Assembly: GCA_950106755.1 (NCBI GenBank) | Contig: OX467083.1 | Coordinates: 43,848,555 to 43,912,554 of the forward strand | Reading direction: 5' to 3' | DNA: 64,000 nucleotides | DNA from: Climacium dendroides | Lineage: Eukaryota > Streptophyta > Bryopsida > Hypnales > Climaciaceae | Shown here: piece after piece, positions 44,623-55,390 of the stretch | Numbering within the stretch: position 1 is the first letter of the stretch | Layout of the letters: every line of letters begins with the position of its first letter | The notes under the pieces: generated by a model | Database searches by the model: none | Seen by the model: the letters and a program-made list of their open reading frames with translations, nothing else | What the model was told of the DNA's origin: nothing | Position numbers and translations under genes: made by a program

Positions 44623-47600
44623 ATGGCGTTGTCGAAGTCCTGGTCCGCAAGGCAGCGGACCCTCTCGTTGGGCGCCATTTGCGGATTCGCCTTCCTCCTT
44701 CGCATGCTGTTGTCGCTGCATCCCTATTCCGGTACTAAACTCTTCAATTAATCCAAAATTAATTGACAATTTGTACGCTCAGGGTCCGCGCTTTCTCTGG
44801 TGCGCATTCTGTTTTAGGGTTTTCTGGGAGCTTTCAGGTTCCTTGGTTTTTGAGTTCGTGCTGCTGTTGTTATTGTTGCAGGGGCTGGTGTTGCTCCCAA
44901 ATTTGGCGACTATGAAGCGCAGCGGCATTGGATGGAGATTACCGTCCACACTCCTGTGAAAGAGTGGTACATGAACACTACCGACAATGATCTTCGCTAC
45001 TGGGGACTGGATTATCCGCCCTTGACAGCGTACCAAAGTTGGCTCCATGGACGCGTTCTTCATTTTCTCGATCCTGCAGCAGTGGCTCTCAATTCCTCTC
45101 GAGGATACGAGGATGCCAAAAGGTACGACGTCTTGTGAATTTGAAAACAGAGTAGGCTATTTTCAAAGTGCGTTACTTCTATCTTGAAAAGTTGCGCTTT
45201 GTTCTCCTTTTTGCAAAGCATGTGAATCCATTTGTCTTTAGAACTGTAAACATGTGTAAGTATGTGTTAGCAAGCAGAAGTTTTTCAGCTGTCATGTAGT
45301 GTCGTGTATTAAGAGCTCTTCTTGCCTATATTGCATAATTTTGATCACCGTGACGTGAATTCTGCCTAGTATTCATCATCTCTTTAGTCATCTCATCATC
45401 TCTGCGATGCGTGATTGCTGAGTGATTGCTAAGGTAGAGTTACCTAACTGCGAAGTTGCTATACGTCACTAAATGTGACACCCTAAGATATTGGACATTG
45501 AGTACTTATTGATTTTGAGAATCACCTTAAAATCAGAAATTATGTTCTTTAAGGTCAACTCATAATAAAATCTTGCTTTGGTGCATTAGAATACCCTTGC
45601 AATTGCTAACGGGAATCAATAAAAAATTGGTTAGGTTTATAATTGAAAATATTCTCAGCGCTTAAGTGTTGCTTTTAAGTGTGGTTACTTCACCTCATAA
45701 TTTATGGATCAGGTACAGGCAGCACATGCTGCATTTAACACTATGAAAGAAATGATGGTGATGTCTTATAGTGGAGGAAATTGGGAACGTTGGGCGGATG
45801 GTGCAGCAAATTCTTGATGCGATGGACGGTATTGTCATCAGACGTTCTGGTTTTCTTTCCTGCAGCCATCGCGTTCGTGGCGTCTTATTATAAGCGGAGA
45901 AGATTTGAAGAACGGGCCTGGGCGTTGGGCATGATTCTTCTCCAGCCAGCTCTTATGCTTATTGACCATGGCCACTTTCAAGTTTGTCTTTGGCCCCTTC
46001 ACGATTGAAAGTCTCTTGTAAAATGTATAATTTTCTGGTCTTAGTTTCTCAACCAAGTCCTTGGAGGGTTGTAGTTTGGATTTTGAGAGCATAAGCTATT
46101 CTGTAGGTACAGTCTTTCGAAGTTGATGGTAAGTCTTGGCTTGTGGTTTCACCAGTTCAACTGCATCAGTTTGGGCTTAGCTGCTGGAGCCGCTGTGGCT
46201 GTGGTCTCAAGGCACGAGCTTGTAGCCTGTGTGCTGTATTCTTTGTCACTCAATCACAAACAGGTGCTCTTTAATTTCCTATTTCTCCAAAGCATTTCTA
46301 TTGCAAATAGTACCTTACCACTGAAAATTGGACACATGTATTGACACCCATGATCACTTGACCTTATGACACTTGCCACGAACTGCTGCAAGTCTTTTAA
46401 CACAGTTTTAACACATTGATTTCACTTCACTAGCTAATCGCTTAGCGTAGCTATTCTCACGCTTATCTCTTAGTTTGCTGATTAGTCATCTCTTAGCGTA
46501 GCTATTCTCACTTTGGATGCCATTTGTGAGAGTGTGTGATCAGATGAGTGCATATTACGCGCCGGCATTCTTCGCTCATCTTCTTGGACGGTGCATCCAA
46601 CGACGCTCTCCAGTTTCTGGCGTCTTGAAACTAGGATTCGTGGTCCTGATTACGTTCACGATCTGTTGGTGGCCTTTTTTATCATCTTTGCAGTCTGCAG
46701 GGCAGGTAAATGTTTCGCAATTAGTTTCTCTGGACTAGTTTTGTAGCCGTACATACTTCAACATAAGTGATCTAAATGTATATAACTTCAGTACTAGAGC
46801 AAGCTACAAGATTTCATTGAGCAGCTCTTTTGATGTCACTAGGATTTAGCAAGAACATATGTATGAAAAACTGTGCGGATGAAAGTGGACAAAATTGAGA
46901 CGGATGAAATCATGACACAGTTTGCATTTAATGTAATGCTCTCTCCGTCCCAAGATATGTGTCCGCATTGGAACCTCGTGTTTTTTTATTACCAATTCCA
47001 TTATTCATATTATAAAATGCATGGTTTAGAAGGGTCCAAATTTTGTATCACCGAAATCAATGAAGAACGTTGTATTTGTTCATTGCAAAATAAATAAAAA
47101 TCGGGCCCAAGAAAGCCTCCGTAGAACCTTACTAAAAATTACTGAATAATACACGAGTTACCAATGCAGACACTTATTTCGGGACGGACGGAGTAATAGA
47201 TAATAGATGTGCTTGTGTAAAACATGCCACTAACGTGATTTTCATTGTTGCATTTCTTACATATTTCTAATTAACACCCGTTCCAAGGACTTGGAAATTG
47301 AACTCATTGTGCAAATTCAAGATATTAAGTTGCAACATTTTGAGATGTCGTTTTGTTTTGTTCAGGTTTTGAATCGATTGGCCCCCTTTGACCGTGGGCT
47401 CTTTGAAGATTATGTTGCAAACTTCTGGTGTAGTACTTCTATGCTCATCAAATGGAAGCAGTTGTTCTCTATTCCAGTGCTAGCGCGGTTGGCTTTGGGC
47501 GCTACTATGACAGCGGCTTTGCCATCTATGGTGCAGCAGATCCTGGCTCCAAGTGTTCGAGGCTTTCTCTTGGCCATGCTCAATGGCTCTTTCGCATTCT

Positions 47601-48524
47601 ATTTCTTTGCTTTTCAAGGTACTTTTTAAGCACTTTGATACGGACTTGCTATGGTGTTCACTTTTCACTTATTGATGAAGTTCCATTCTGATGATCAATT
47701 TCAATTTGTGCAGTTATAATTTTGAATGAGAAAAGATTACACGATAAGTAAGTTGCAAATTCTGTTGTGGTGACATGATTTTGTTCAAATTAATGAATAA
47801 AGCTATTTCATGGATGATAACCATCGGAACACCCTCGCAGTTTTGTAGTGTAAATTAAAAATGAATTGATCTAATTGCTATTATAGTGATTTCAGCACGA
47901 TCGTGCAACACGGTAGGCTTTACTGTAAGGAAGCACTTTCATTGCAATTTCAGAGCTTAGCAAAAAATTACATTAGGCAAGAAATATTAGTTTCTAGATG
48001 TTCTGGTCATTGAACATATTCATTTGTCCTACAAGACCATTGATCTGATTTACTGATCATCTCGTGTTGTTGCAGTGCATGAGAAGTCCATCTTGCTACC
48101 ACTGGTACCAGCTACTCTGTTAGCGCTTGAGGAGCCTGGGGTGTTGCAGTGCCTTGTGCCTTATGCTGTCATTTCAATGTTTCCCCTACTCCGACGCGAT
48201 GACCTTGTTTTGCCCTACTTTGCCCTGCTGGCTCTCTTCTTCCTCTTACCCAAGTGTCCTGCACGTGCAGAGGCAGCAAGAGACACGCCATTCAATTGGT
48301 TGAATGGCTCCATCTTGAAAATGTGTTCCATTATAGGAGCAGTCATTCTTCATTTCTTGTATCTCTTCGTTCAGCCACCCTCTAGATACCCATTCCTGTT
48401 TGAGGCTTTCCTCACTTCATATTCCTTCGCACATTTTTTAGTTTTAGTCATTTACACAAATTACAAGCAATGGATTGTGCCTGCTGATGACCAGTGGATG
48501 TCATCCTCTAAGAAAAGGAATTGA
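44623..48524 (+). CDS. ALG6: ALG6, dolichyl-P-Glc:Man9GlcNAc2-PP-dolichol alpha-1,3-glucosyltransferase (7 exons)
   Basis: Multi-pass ER membrane enzyme of the GT-C fold. It transfers the first glucose from dolichyl-phosphate-glucose to Man9GlcNAc2-PP-dolichol before N-glycan transfer to protein. My exon model, all GT-AG: 44623-44731, 44882-45122, 45807-45981, 46156-46263, 46544-46705, 47366-47618, 48076-48524. It is open throughout and gives 498 residues, close to the ~500 usual in the family. A first hydrophobic helix (about residues 14-32) is followed by LHPYSG and the luminal loop [14 protein letters not shown] (about 44-57), which holds the aspartate region reported as catalytic in yeast ALG6. 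Then come [31 protein letters not shown] and RLAPFDRG...DYVANFWC, all ALG6 signatures rather than ALG8 ones. A second acceptor at 45776 is also in frame and would add ten residues to exon 3; I prefer 45807 because spacing then fits the family. The protein ends in a basic tail, KKRN. Confidence 0.95.
46439..46511. repeat. Short tandem duplication in ALG6 intron 4
   Basis: The 20-bp segment CTTAGCGTAGCTATTCTCAC occurs twice, about 52 bp apart, with related CTTAT/CTTAG stretches between. It lies just upstream of the exon 5 acceptor (AG at 46542-46543). No function is apparent. Confidence 0.8.
46939..47193. mobile_element. Stowaway-type MITE (Tc1/mariner-derived) in ALG6 intron 5
   Basis: A 255-bp non-coding element lies wholly inside intron 5. 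Its left end starts CTCTCTCCGTCCCAAG and its right end finishes CGGGACGGACGGAG, forming terminal inverted repeats (TIRs) that match the classical plant Stowaway terminus. The right flank is TA; the left flank is TG, so one copy of the expected TA target duplication appears mutated. Inverted pairing continues inward, with TGTGTC facing GACACT. It contains no coding capacity and does not touch the splice sites. Confidence 0.88.
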
Positions 48525-49720
48525 CCAGAGGCATTACAATTGAGTTTCTGCGGTGTATTGACTTCCACCTCATGTCAAATTTCTACATTCCATTTGAATT
48601 TTGTACCAGGATTCAGCGAACTGACAAAAATACGTGCAGGCGGTGTTCACGGAGGACGAGTTCTTCCGGTGGTAGAATAATCCACTTACCGGCAGCGACA
48701 GAAACGAAGCTATAGGATACTAAGTCATCTACACGTAGAGTATGGAAAGAGTGCTGTCGGATGCTCAGTGCTGGTCCTGTTGAACTTGCTCTCTAGCATT
48801 CTGACTATTCTAACAGCTATATCGTGGCAGAACGTCCTCACTGGATCTTCAACGGAACGGAAAGGGTCAGTCAAACATCAACTCTGAGTGCTCCAGGAAG
48901 GTAGGTGCCATCTGACCTCTAAAATCAGCCGTACAGTACAATCAGCCAATCTAAGTCTAGACTCTGTGTTCGTCCTTTGAGAAGGAAAAATTCAATACCC
49001 CTTATGGAAGTCGTAGAGTGTGATTGGTGCAGGATGGAACTTGTTGCGTACCTTTGCAAGCAAGCGGTTGTGATATGAAGTTGGTCAGCAGTCTCACAGA
49101 CGGAGTCATTTTAAATGATTTCATTAGAAGAAATGTGAATAGTTCGAGAGGGGACTCGAGGCAACACATTGCTATTCTCTCTGCTTACAAAACGCGAGTG
49201 ACCTAATTTCCTAAAAAAATCTACATTCTAAGTATCTTTCTTGTGACCATGAACTGGAGAATGCTTCGAGAGCGAGAATGCTAGAGATCAGTTTTGGACA
49301 ACATGCCAAGTTCTTCTACTCGAGGAGCTGGTTAGGTTTGCGTTGTATAAACTGGGGTTTTGTCGGTTGGAAATCATTTCAACTGAGTGCCGCACGTAGA
49401 GACTTGTTGTAGTAGTGGACAAAAAATTTCAGTTGTGGTGCCCTTACGGGATTAAAAAATTACAATACTTTGTTCAATTCAATCAACGTTGGAAAGGTAT
49501 CAAGCAGGCGTCGTCAACCCAATCCCATCTTCGGCATGTGGGTTTAAGTTGGAAACACTCAATTCCCGTTGAAGTACTGAACCCGATCCTGTGGGCATAA
49601 ATAATCTTTCTTCCCAGCAACCAATGAATCAATGACATGGTGTTCTCAAACACCGACTTTTCCTCAAACTCAAGTGGCTCCAGAACGTGTGCTTGGCGGA
49701 TCATGATAATGAATATCAGT
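48525..49720 (+). other. ALG6 3' flank, probable long 3' UTR
   Basis: After the ALG6 stop codon the sequence keeps a mixed composition similar to the exons for over 1 kb, unlike the AT-rich intergenic DNA that resumes near 49720. No reading frame here has a recognisable product; the short open frames are not convincing. This suggests a 3' untranslated region or a decayed extension, but the polyadenylation site cannot be fixed from the sequence. Confidence 0.4.
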
Positions 49721-50400
49721 AAATTTTAATGCTTCAGTTGCAAAATTAAATTCGAATGATGTTTTTCAAAAAGGACATGCCCATTCGATAAGAGTTGGCG
49801 TACACACAGACCACATATACCCATTTATAAGTCATTAAAAACATCAGCTTGAGCTTGGAACTGTACAGCAGGGCTTTTTTTTTCATTTTTTATGAACTGC
49901 CAAAGTGGTGATATAAAATGTTACAGTGGTGCTCTTAATTTCACCATTCATCCACATATTGGATAGAAAATATCACACTAGCATGTATCACATGTATACC
50001 CAATACTGATATCCATAATTCTGTTTTCATCCACAATCTGGCAATTTCATCTACGAATTCTTTATAATTTAAAGTTTTCTGGCGAAAAGCTTCACAACTT
50101 TTTTGTCATTTTTTAAACCAAATTATATTTTTCTGGTGCAATCTGCCACTATAAAGCTTAAAAAAAAGGAGCCCTGCAGTACAGTACTGTGCAGTGTTCA
50201 GAATAACGACTCAATTCAGTTGGTCAGGCTTAATTCACTGGATTGCGGCGAAATGTGACAAGTTCTATAACTGGCTGATACGCTTATGGGTTAATTGAAG
50301 TACATTCTCTTATACAATCACCAATAAAAATAGCAATAAGCGTAAACAACTGTGCTACAGAATGTAATTAAATGTTGAGAGGACAAAGCGAATGAGGTTC
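49721..50400. other. Intergenic DNA, nothing recognised
   Basis: No reading frame or bounded repeat was recognised between the ALG6 3' flank and the G+C-richer segment that follows. Confidence 0.5.
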
Positions 50401-51175
50401 GGCTTCTACCCAACCCTTGAAGAATGGTGCACGATGCATCAAGGTTCAACATCCATTGTCAGGCAAGATCAACGACGGCAGCTGCAAGGAGGCAAGTAAG
50501 AAGTGACGTCCAAATGCAAGAGATAGAGAAAGCACAAGAGTTGGAACGACACCGAAAACAGAAGAGAGAAGTCACCATTGGAAAGCAAAACTAGCTTGAG
50601 AGTGAAAAATATATGGAAGAGTGGAGGGAGCACAGAACATTCTGGATCAGCACCTTCTTCCGAATAATGCCAGAGACGGAGCTCAGAAATGATCTCAAAA
50701 CAGTTGAAACCGCAGTTCAGATATCGTCCGAAAAGAAAGGCGATTCTATTTCTATAGCAGTTCTAATTAGAGGTGCTGAGAATCCGCAAGAAGGTTATGG
50801 AGGGAGGCACGGAGAATGACGTTTAATTTGAAAAAAGAGAGGCAAGGGCAAGGAGGCGGCAACAAACAAACAAACAAGCAAGCAAAGGAGGACTTCCACT
50901 AACTCATCAGTTTCAATGTGCTGGAGCGAAGCAGTGCGACTGGTGCGAGAAGATTGCGAAGTTTGAAAAAAAAACTAAAACTGAAAGAGGGGGCCTGGAA
51001 TCCGGGGTGACCGTTGAAATTTGAATGTGAGGACTCGGTCAGTCGGTCCCCCCTGCCCGAGGCGGGTTTGAAATTAAGGGGCTCTGGCCAATTGTAAGCT
51101 TTTTACCTCGGCGAGGGCGGCATTCTCAAGGCGCCCTTCCGGGCCTGATTTGGCTGCTGTTTTGGGATGTGGCAT
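50401..51175. other. G+C-richer segment, possible exon or promoter of an unrecognised gene
   Basis: The composition resembles that around ALG6 rather than the AT-rich repeats. A purine-rich plus strand, equivalently a pyrimidine-rich minus strand with many CTT/CTC runs, looks like an untranslated leader on the minus strand, and a short frame MVTSLFCF... with a hydrophobic stretch follows at about 50577 on that strand before stopping. A 68-codon frame on the plus strand (50613-50819) is not recognised. The most G+C-rich part is 50990-51150. Confidence 0.3.
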
Positions 51176-52440
51176 ATTTTAAGCTTAGCTCTTGGTCCTA
51201 ATTTATAGAGTAAGATCACATTGATTCCTTTTTTTATGGAGTCTTGTGGAATTATTTTGTGAGTTTTGAATTAAATAAATGTAAGTGATGTTCTGAAAAA
51301 TGTTTCCAATTCTTGTCCATGTGTTTCAAAAAATAATAATAATATTTTATTTTTTAAAGAAAAATGTTTCCAATTCCCTCCATAAATTTAAATGTTTATG
51401 TTGAATATGATGAAGAATTTGATGTCATCGGACACGTGAGAATGCTTAGAATCACTTCAATCTAGAGGAGGGGCAATTTTGGCAGGACCCCACTAAATAA
51501 AAATTAAAGTGGCTTCCCAATGAAACCATAAATAGAGGAGAGTCCATTCGTCCATTCCCTCCAGAAACTCTTTCTCCATATTCAAGAGTTGCAACAAGGT
51601 AACCCAGCCCATTGTGGTCAGAATGAGGAGTTTGGCATCATCTTGTTGCTGAAAATTTTCAATTTTTTTCTTACATTAGTACAAGTGTGAGAAATAGCAA
51701 GTGCAGTTGAAATTAATTTTTTTTTGACAAAGTATGAATTTGCTAGAAATTTCTGAAGCATTGAGCCCAAAAGAGTCTGTAGGCTACCTTGAGACCACTA
51801 AAATCTGAATCTGTAATGCCCATCTCACTGCCTAATGCAGTCAAAATATTTTCTATTACAGAAGGCAAAAAAAGTCAATTTTTACAATGGATTTTACACT
51901 GAAAACTCAGAAGTTCCTAATGAGGTCAGTGTTCACTCCATTGTTGTCATGTAAGACATGCATTGTTGCCCACATCCCACATCCTGGAAAAAAACCACAA
52001 TGGGTCATTTCTTAGGCGACCACAATGGGTCATTTGACCACAATGGGCTGTCTTACCTTAGTAGGACAGTAACAGTGGTTTGGTTTGGTTTTTCAATTTA
52101 TTGACCAATTGCCTAAAACAACTGGGCAGCTTCAAGCCTTTAGGGGAAAAAAAAGAAGAAGTCGCGAAGTGTGTTTAAAAATGCCAAATTGTAATCATGA
52201 CCTTGCACACTGTTACCACAATGTTTCCAAAACCTCATTTCATTTGTCATGGGGAGCTAGCACATACAAAAAATGCAGACAATATTTGCATACTCAAAAT
52301 TGGTCATCTTCAATTCAAGCCCCCCCAAATAAAAGTGTCAGAAAACTCAAAACCTTCTTGAGAGAAAGGCCACTTAACCATTCATCCAAGAAAAAAATTA
52401 ACATTAATCAATAAGGTACAAGGTTTATAAAGAGCCCATT
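51176..52440. other. Intergenic DNA with short local duplications
   Basis: No gene recognised; a 109-codon frame at 52085-52414 has no recognisable domain. AAAATGTTTCCAATTC occurs twice at about 51298 and 51362. CCACAATGGGTCATTT recurs at 51996-52050, in three shortening units. ATAAATAGAGGAGAGTCC near 51530 could be a promoter-like TATA region of a retroelement. Confidence 0.4.
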
Positions 52441-52690
52441 TAAGAGCTGATTTGGTTTGGGGAGCTGTAACTTCTTTAAATAATTTTTTAGTAAATTTTT
52501 CTTGAAAGGTGTATTTGAATAAACATCTAATCCAAGTTATTTTGTAATTTTTGGAGATTCATGGAAATAGTTAAGAATTCTTGCAGTTGAAATGTAGAAG
52601 TGCTCACCTCTTGAAATGAACACTATTTGTACATTGTTGGTGCAATGAGAAAGCAAAATGTACCTTTGTATTAGAGGATGCTTTTAGAAC
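52440..52690 (+). repeat. Dispersed repeat family L, copy 1
   Basis: Similar, in the same order, to 55080-55390 and (more diverged) 60065-60330: GGGGAGCTGTAACTTCTT, AATAATTTTTTAGTAAATTT, GCAGTTGAAATGTAGAAGTG and AACACTATTTGTACATTG. Non-coding. Ends not defined. Confidence 0.65.
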
Positions 52691-53457
52691 TTGAGTACTT
52701 TATGGATCTTCTACCTTACTCATCTTTGTACTCCCCACTGGCCCCAACACATGTCACTTCCTACTAGAACTAGGATGATTTGATGTAAAGGTTTCTTTGT
52801 CCATTTGTCAAAGAATTCCAAATGAAAGCCACAAAAATGATATAACTATAGACACCTTAAGTTCATGTCTAGTTTAGATAAAGTGTTTTTTCTTTTTAAC
52901 TTCCTACATATAATTATCAATAGAATTTATCTTGCCATTTTGGATTAAGTAACCATTTGTGAAATTAATTCTTTTAGTCAATTCAATCATTGGAGGAATA
53001 TAATAGAAATATGACAGTTGGAGGTTGATCACAAGTTCAATAAACTTTAAAGTTAGATGAGAATCAATGTCAAATACATTTCATCAAACAAACTCAAACC
53101 TTGCAAATTCAAATGTACATTCAATTTCACCCCCTAAAGGTATTGGAGTCTTTTCTAATCCATCTCATGACTAGAAGAACAAAAATTGAATAAACTAGAG
53201 CCTAAAATTCAAAGTTTTAGTCAAATGAAGCTACAATGAGTTATATTATACTTGATTCAATCTTCTTTTTTGCTTTGAATGATTTTTTTCTTCATTCTAT
53301 ACTCCATCAATCTATTTCAAAAAAAAATTGTGGTCTCTAGTGGAAAACTAATTGGAATACCTTAGATTTTTTTTGAAACAAAGGAAATAACACTTGTATG
53401 GCGGAAGTAGGTACTTCTTCCTGATTGAAAGTGTGACTTCCTTCTTCACTTTGCTTT
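52691..53457. other. AT-rich intergenic DNA, nothing recognised
   Basis: No gene, RNA gene or bounded repeat was seen. Confidence 0.5.
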
Positions 53458-53746
53458 AAGGTGGATACACCCAAAATCACACCCTACCTAAAACCACCAT
53501 CATCCTTTTGTGTACATCTCCTCAATCGATATGTACCTATGTGGAAGAAATTGTTTTAAATCATCTACCAAAAAAACCTTTTCCCCTTTCTACTTTTGTA
53601 TGCGGTATCTAAATGTCACTCTCTTTGATGCATTGGAACTTCCTTTCACTTACCAACAAGACAATGTGAAAATTTGGCCAATCTAATAATAAGTTAGTTA
53701 TCTAAGCACAATAGCAAAAAGTAGTAGTTTGGTAGATACCCACCTT
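53458..53746. mobile_element. MITE family M1, copy 2 (diverged)
   Basis: Ends AAGGTGGATACACCC and GGTAGATACCCACCTT are inverted repeats with a few mismatches against the M1 consensus. The interior follows 7455-7730 (GTACCTATGTGGAAGAAA, CTTACCAACAAGA, CCAATCTAATAATA). Its right end abuts the next TTAA element, sharing TTAA at 53745-53748. Confidence 0.8.
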
Positions 53747-53748
53747 AA

Positions 53749-54306
53749 CCCCTAATGCCCTAAGTTGCGTTCTTTGGTAATAGAGTGATTTTGGGCAAAT
53801 CACTACAAATGGAGTTTTTATATATTTTTCTTTCAAATCTCCACAAAATATGTGCCCAAAGAGTAGCTTTGGGGCCAAACAATTTTCATAACTTTTGACT
53901 ACATAGTTAAAAAGTTATTGTATAATATGTAGTTTCCAATGACTCGTATAATATGTAGTTTTTCAAGCATGTAGCCAACTCACCTTGAAGAATGAATCCA
54001 AAGAAACACCACCCCATTATGAAGATTTTTTCATACAAATGTAACCTTGCAAATTGCAGCTACCTGTTTTTTCATAGCACCTAGAAAAGGATTCTTGTCC
54101 CTTCAAACACTAATATCTTACAATCCACACGGTGAAAATTTCTGAAATTTTTTCCACATCTTCTCAAACCAGCATATTACAAGACCCTACAATTGCATGT
54201 GTCTAAAAAATGCTTTTTTTTCCCTAAAAATTTGGTACTTGTACTAAAAGTAGCAACTTTAGAGCATCTCTAGTGAAATTATACTCTAAGTTAAAACCTT
54301 TAGGGG
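53749..54306 (-). mobile_element. TTAA/CCC-end repeat family, short copy
   Basis: The left end, after TTAA (53745-53748), reads CCCCTAATGCCCTAAG and the right end CCTTTAGGGG before TTTA (a mutated TTAA). The interior right part matches 1600-2347 closely (GCATGTAGCCAACTCACCTT, GAAGAATGAATCCAAAGAA). It is about 340 bp shorter than the full form. Confidence 0.7.
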
Positions 54307-54588
54307 TTTACATACCACAAGTTTTGGTATCGTGTGATGAAAGGGATCCGACCACCCAATTCAAGCATGCATCTTTCAACTCTCAACCGACCATGAGTTC
54401 GTAAAGGAAGCCCTCGCGGGACGTTGGGTTGTTGTTTTATGTCAGTGAGTGGCGGGCAAGTTACGTACACGCAAACCTTGCTTTTGTGATGATGCCGAGG
54501 TTGAAGCCATCTGCAAGTCTGGCAATGTGGAGACTGGCATATGGGATGGTAAGCTCATCAGTCCTTGCAAGGACCCAACAGAACTACT
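54307..54588. other. Mixed-composition intergenic DNA
   Basis: G+C-richer, with CCTCGCGGGACGTTGG and TGATGCCGAGGTTGAAGCC. No frame or repeat was recognised. Confidence 0.4.
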
Positions 54589-54864
54589 AAGGTAGGTACA
54601 CCGAAAACCACCACTTTTTTGCTACCGAGCCTATTTTCTATTATTAGACTGGTCCAATTTTCATACGCTCTTGTTGGCAAGTGAAAAGGAGGTTCCAACG
54701 CATCAGAGAACGTGGCATTTGGATACTGTATGCAAAAGTTATCAAGGAACAAAGTTTGGTCCTAAAAGTGTTTCTTCCACATAGGTACAGAACTGGTTTT
54801 GGAGATGTACCTACAGTGTAGATGGTGGTTTAAGGTCAGTGCCACACTTGGGTGTCCCTACCTT
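54589..54864 (-). mobile_element. MITE family M1, copy 3
   Basis: 276 bp, exactly the length of copy 1, and in reverse orientation. Ends AAGGTAGGTACACC and GGTGTCCCTACCTT. The interior shares most positions with 7455-7730. The flanks (GAACTACT and AAGGTGAA) show no target duplication, so one flank has probably been altered. Confidence 0.85.
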
Positions 54865-55079
54865 AAGGTGAAGGCACCCGTTTCTAACCGACATCTCATC
54901 AGCAATCAATCAATAGCCGGGTGCAGTATTTCCAACCAAGGTTAGGACAGATTTCCAAACGAAGCTTGGAATGTTTTTTTTTCAAGGTTTGGACTCTTAA
55001 GTTCATGACACATGTCCCAAAGTAGTGAGCAAGAAAGTAAGAAGCAATAAACATGAAAGTAAGGTAGCAAGTCCATAAA

Positions 55080-55390
55080 TTACCCACCTAAGAGCTGAAA
55101 CCAAATTGGGAGGGGTAAAGCTTCTTGAAATAATTTTCAGTAAATTTTCCTTGAAAAACAAGTGGAGTTGCCATTCAACCCTAAGTTGTTTCATATTCTT
55201 TTGGAGCTTTGTGGAATTAGTTATAAAATTTTGAAGTTGAAATGACATAGAGCTCTAAGATCGCCCACCTCCTAAAATGTACACTATTTGTACACTATTG
55301 AAGGCTATGAAAAAGCCACATGTACTCACAATGTACATTTGAGGAGGTGGGCAATTTTAGAGCTTGTGCAATCTTAGAGCTTGTTACCTT
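55080..55390 (+). repeat. Dispersed repeat family L, copy 2, with hairpin end
   Basis: The first part matches 52440-52690. The end forms a hairpin: AGCTCTAAGATCGCCCACCT (55250-55270) faces AGGTGGGCAATTTTAGAGCT (55345-55365), with AATGTACA sequences pairing inside. Minus-strand frames of 62 and 81 codons are not recognised. Confidence 0.7.

Noticed and set aside
44401..44769. 122-codon frame on the minus strand upstream of ALG6
   Set aside because: It overlaps the ALG6 leader and first exon in antisense and has no recognisable domain.
52085..52414. 109-codon frame with many lysines
   Set aside because: No domain recognised, and its sequence grades into simple A-rich DNA at the end.
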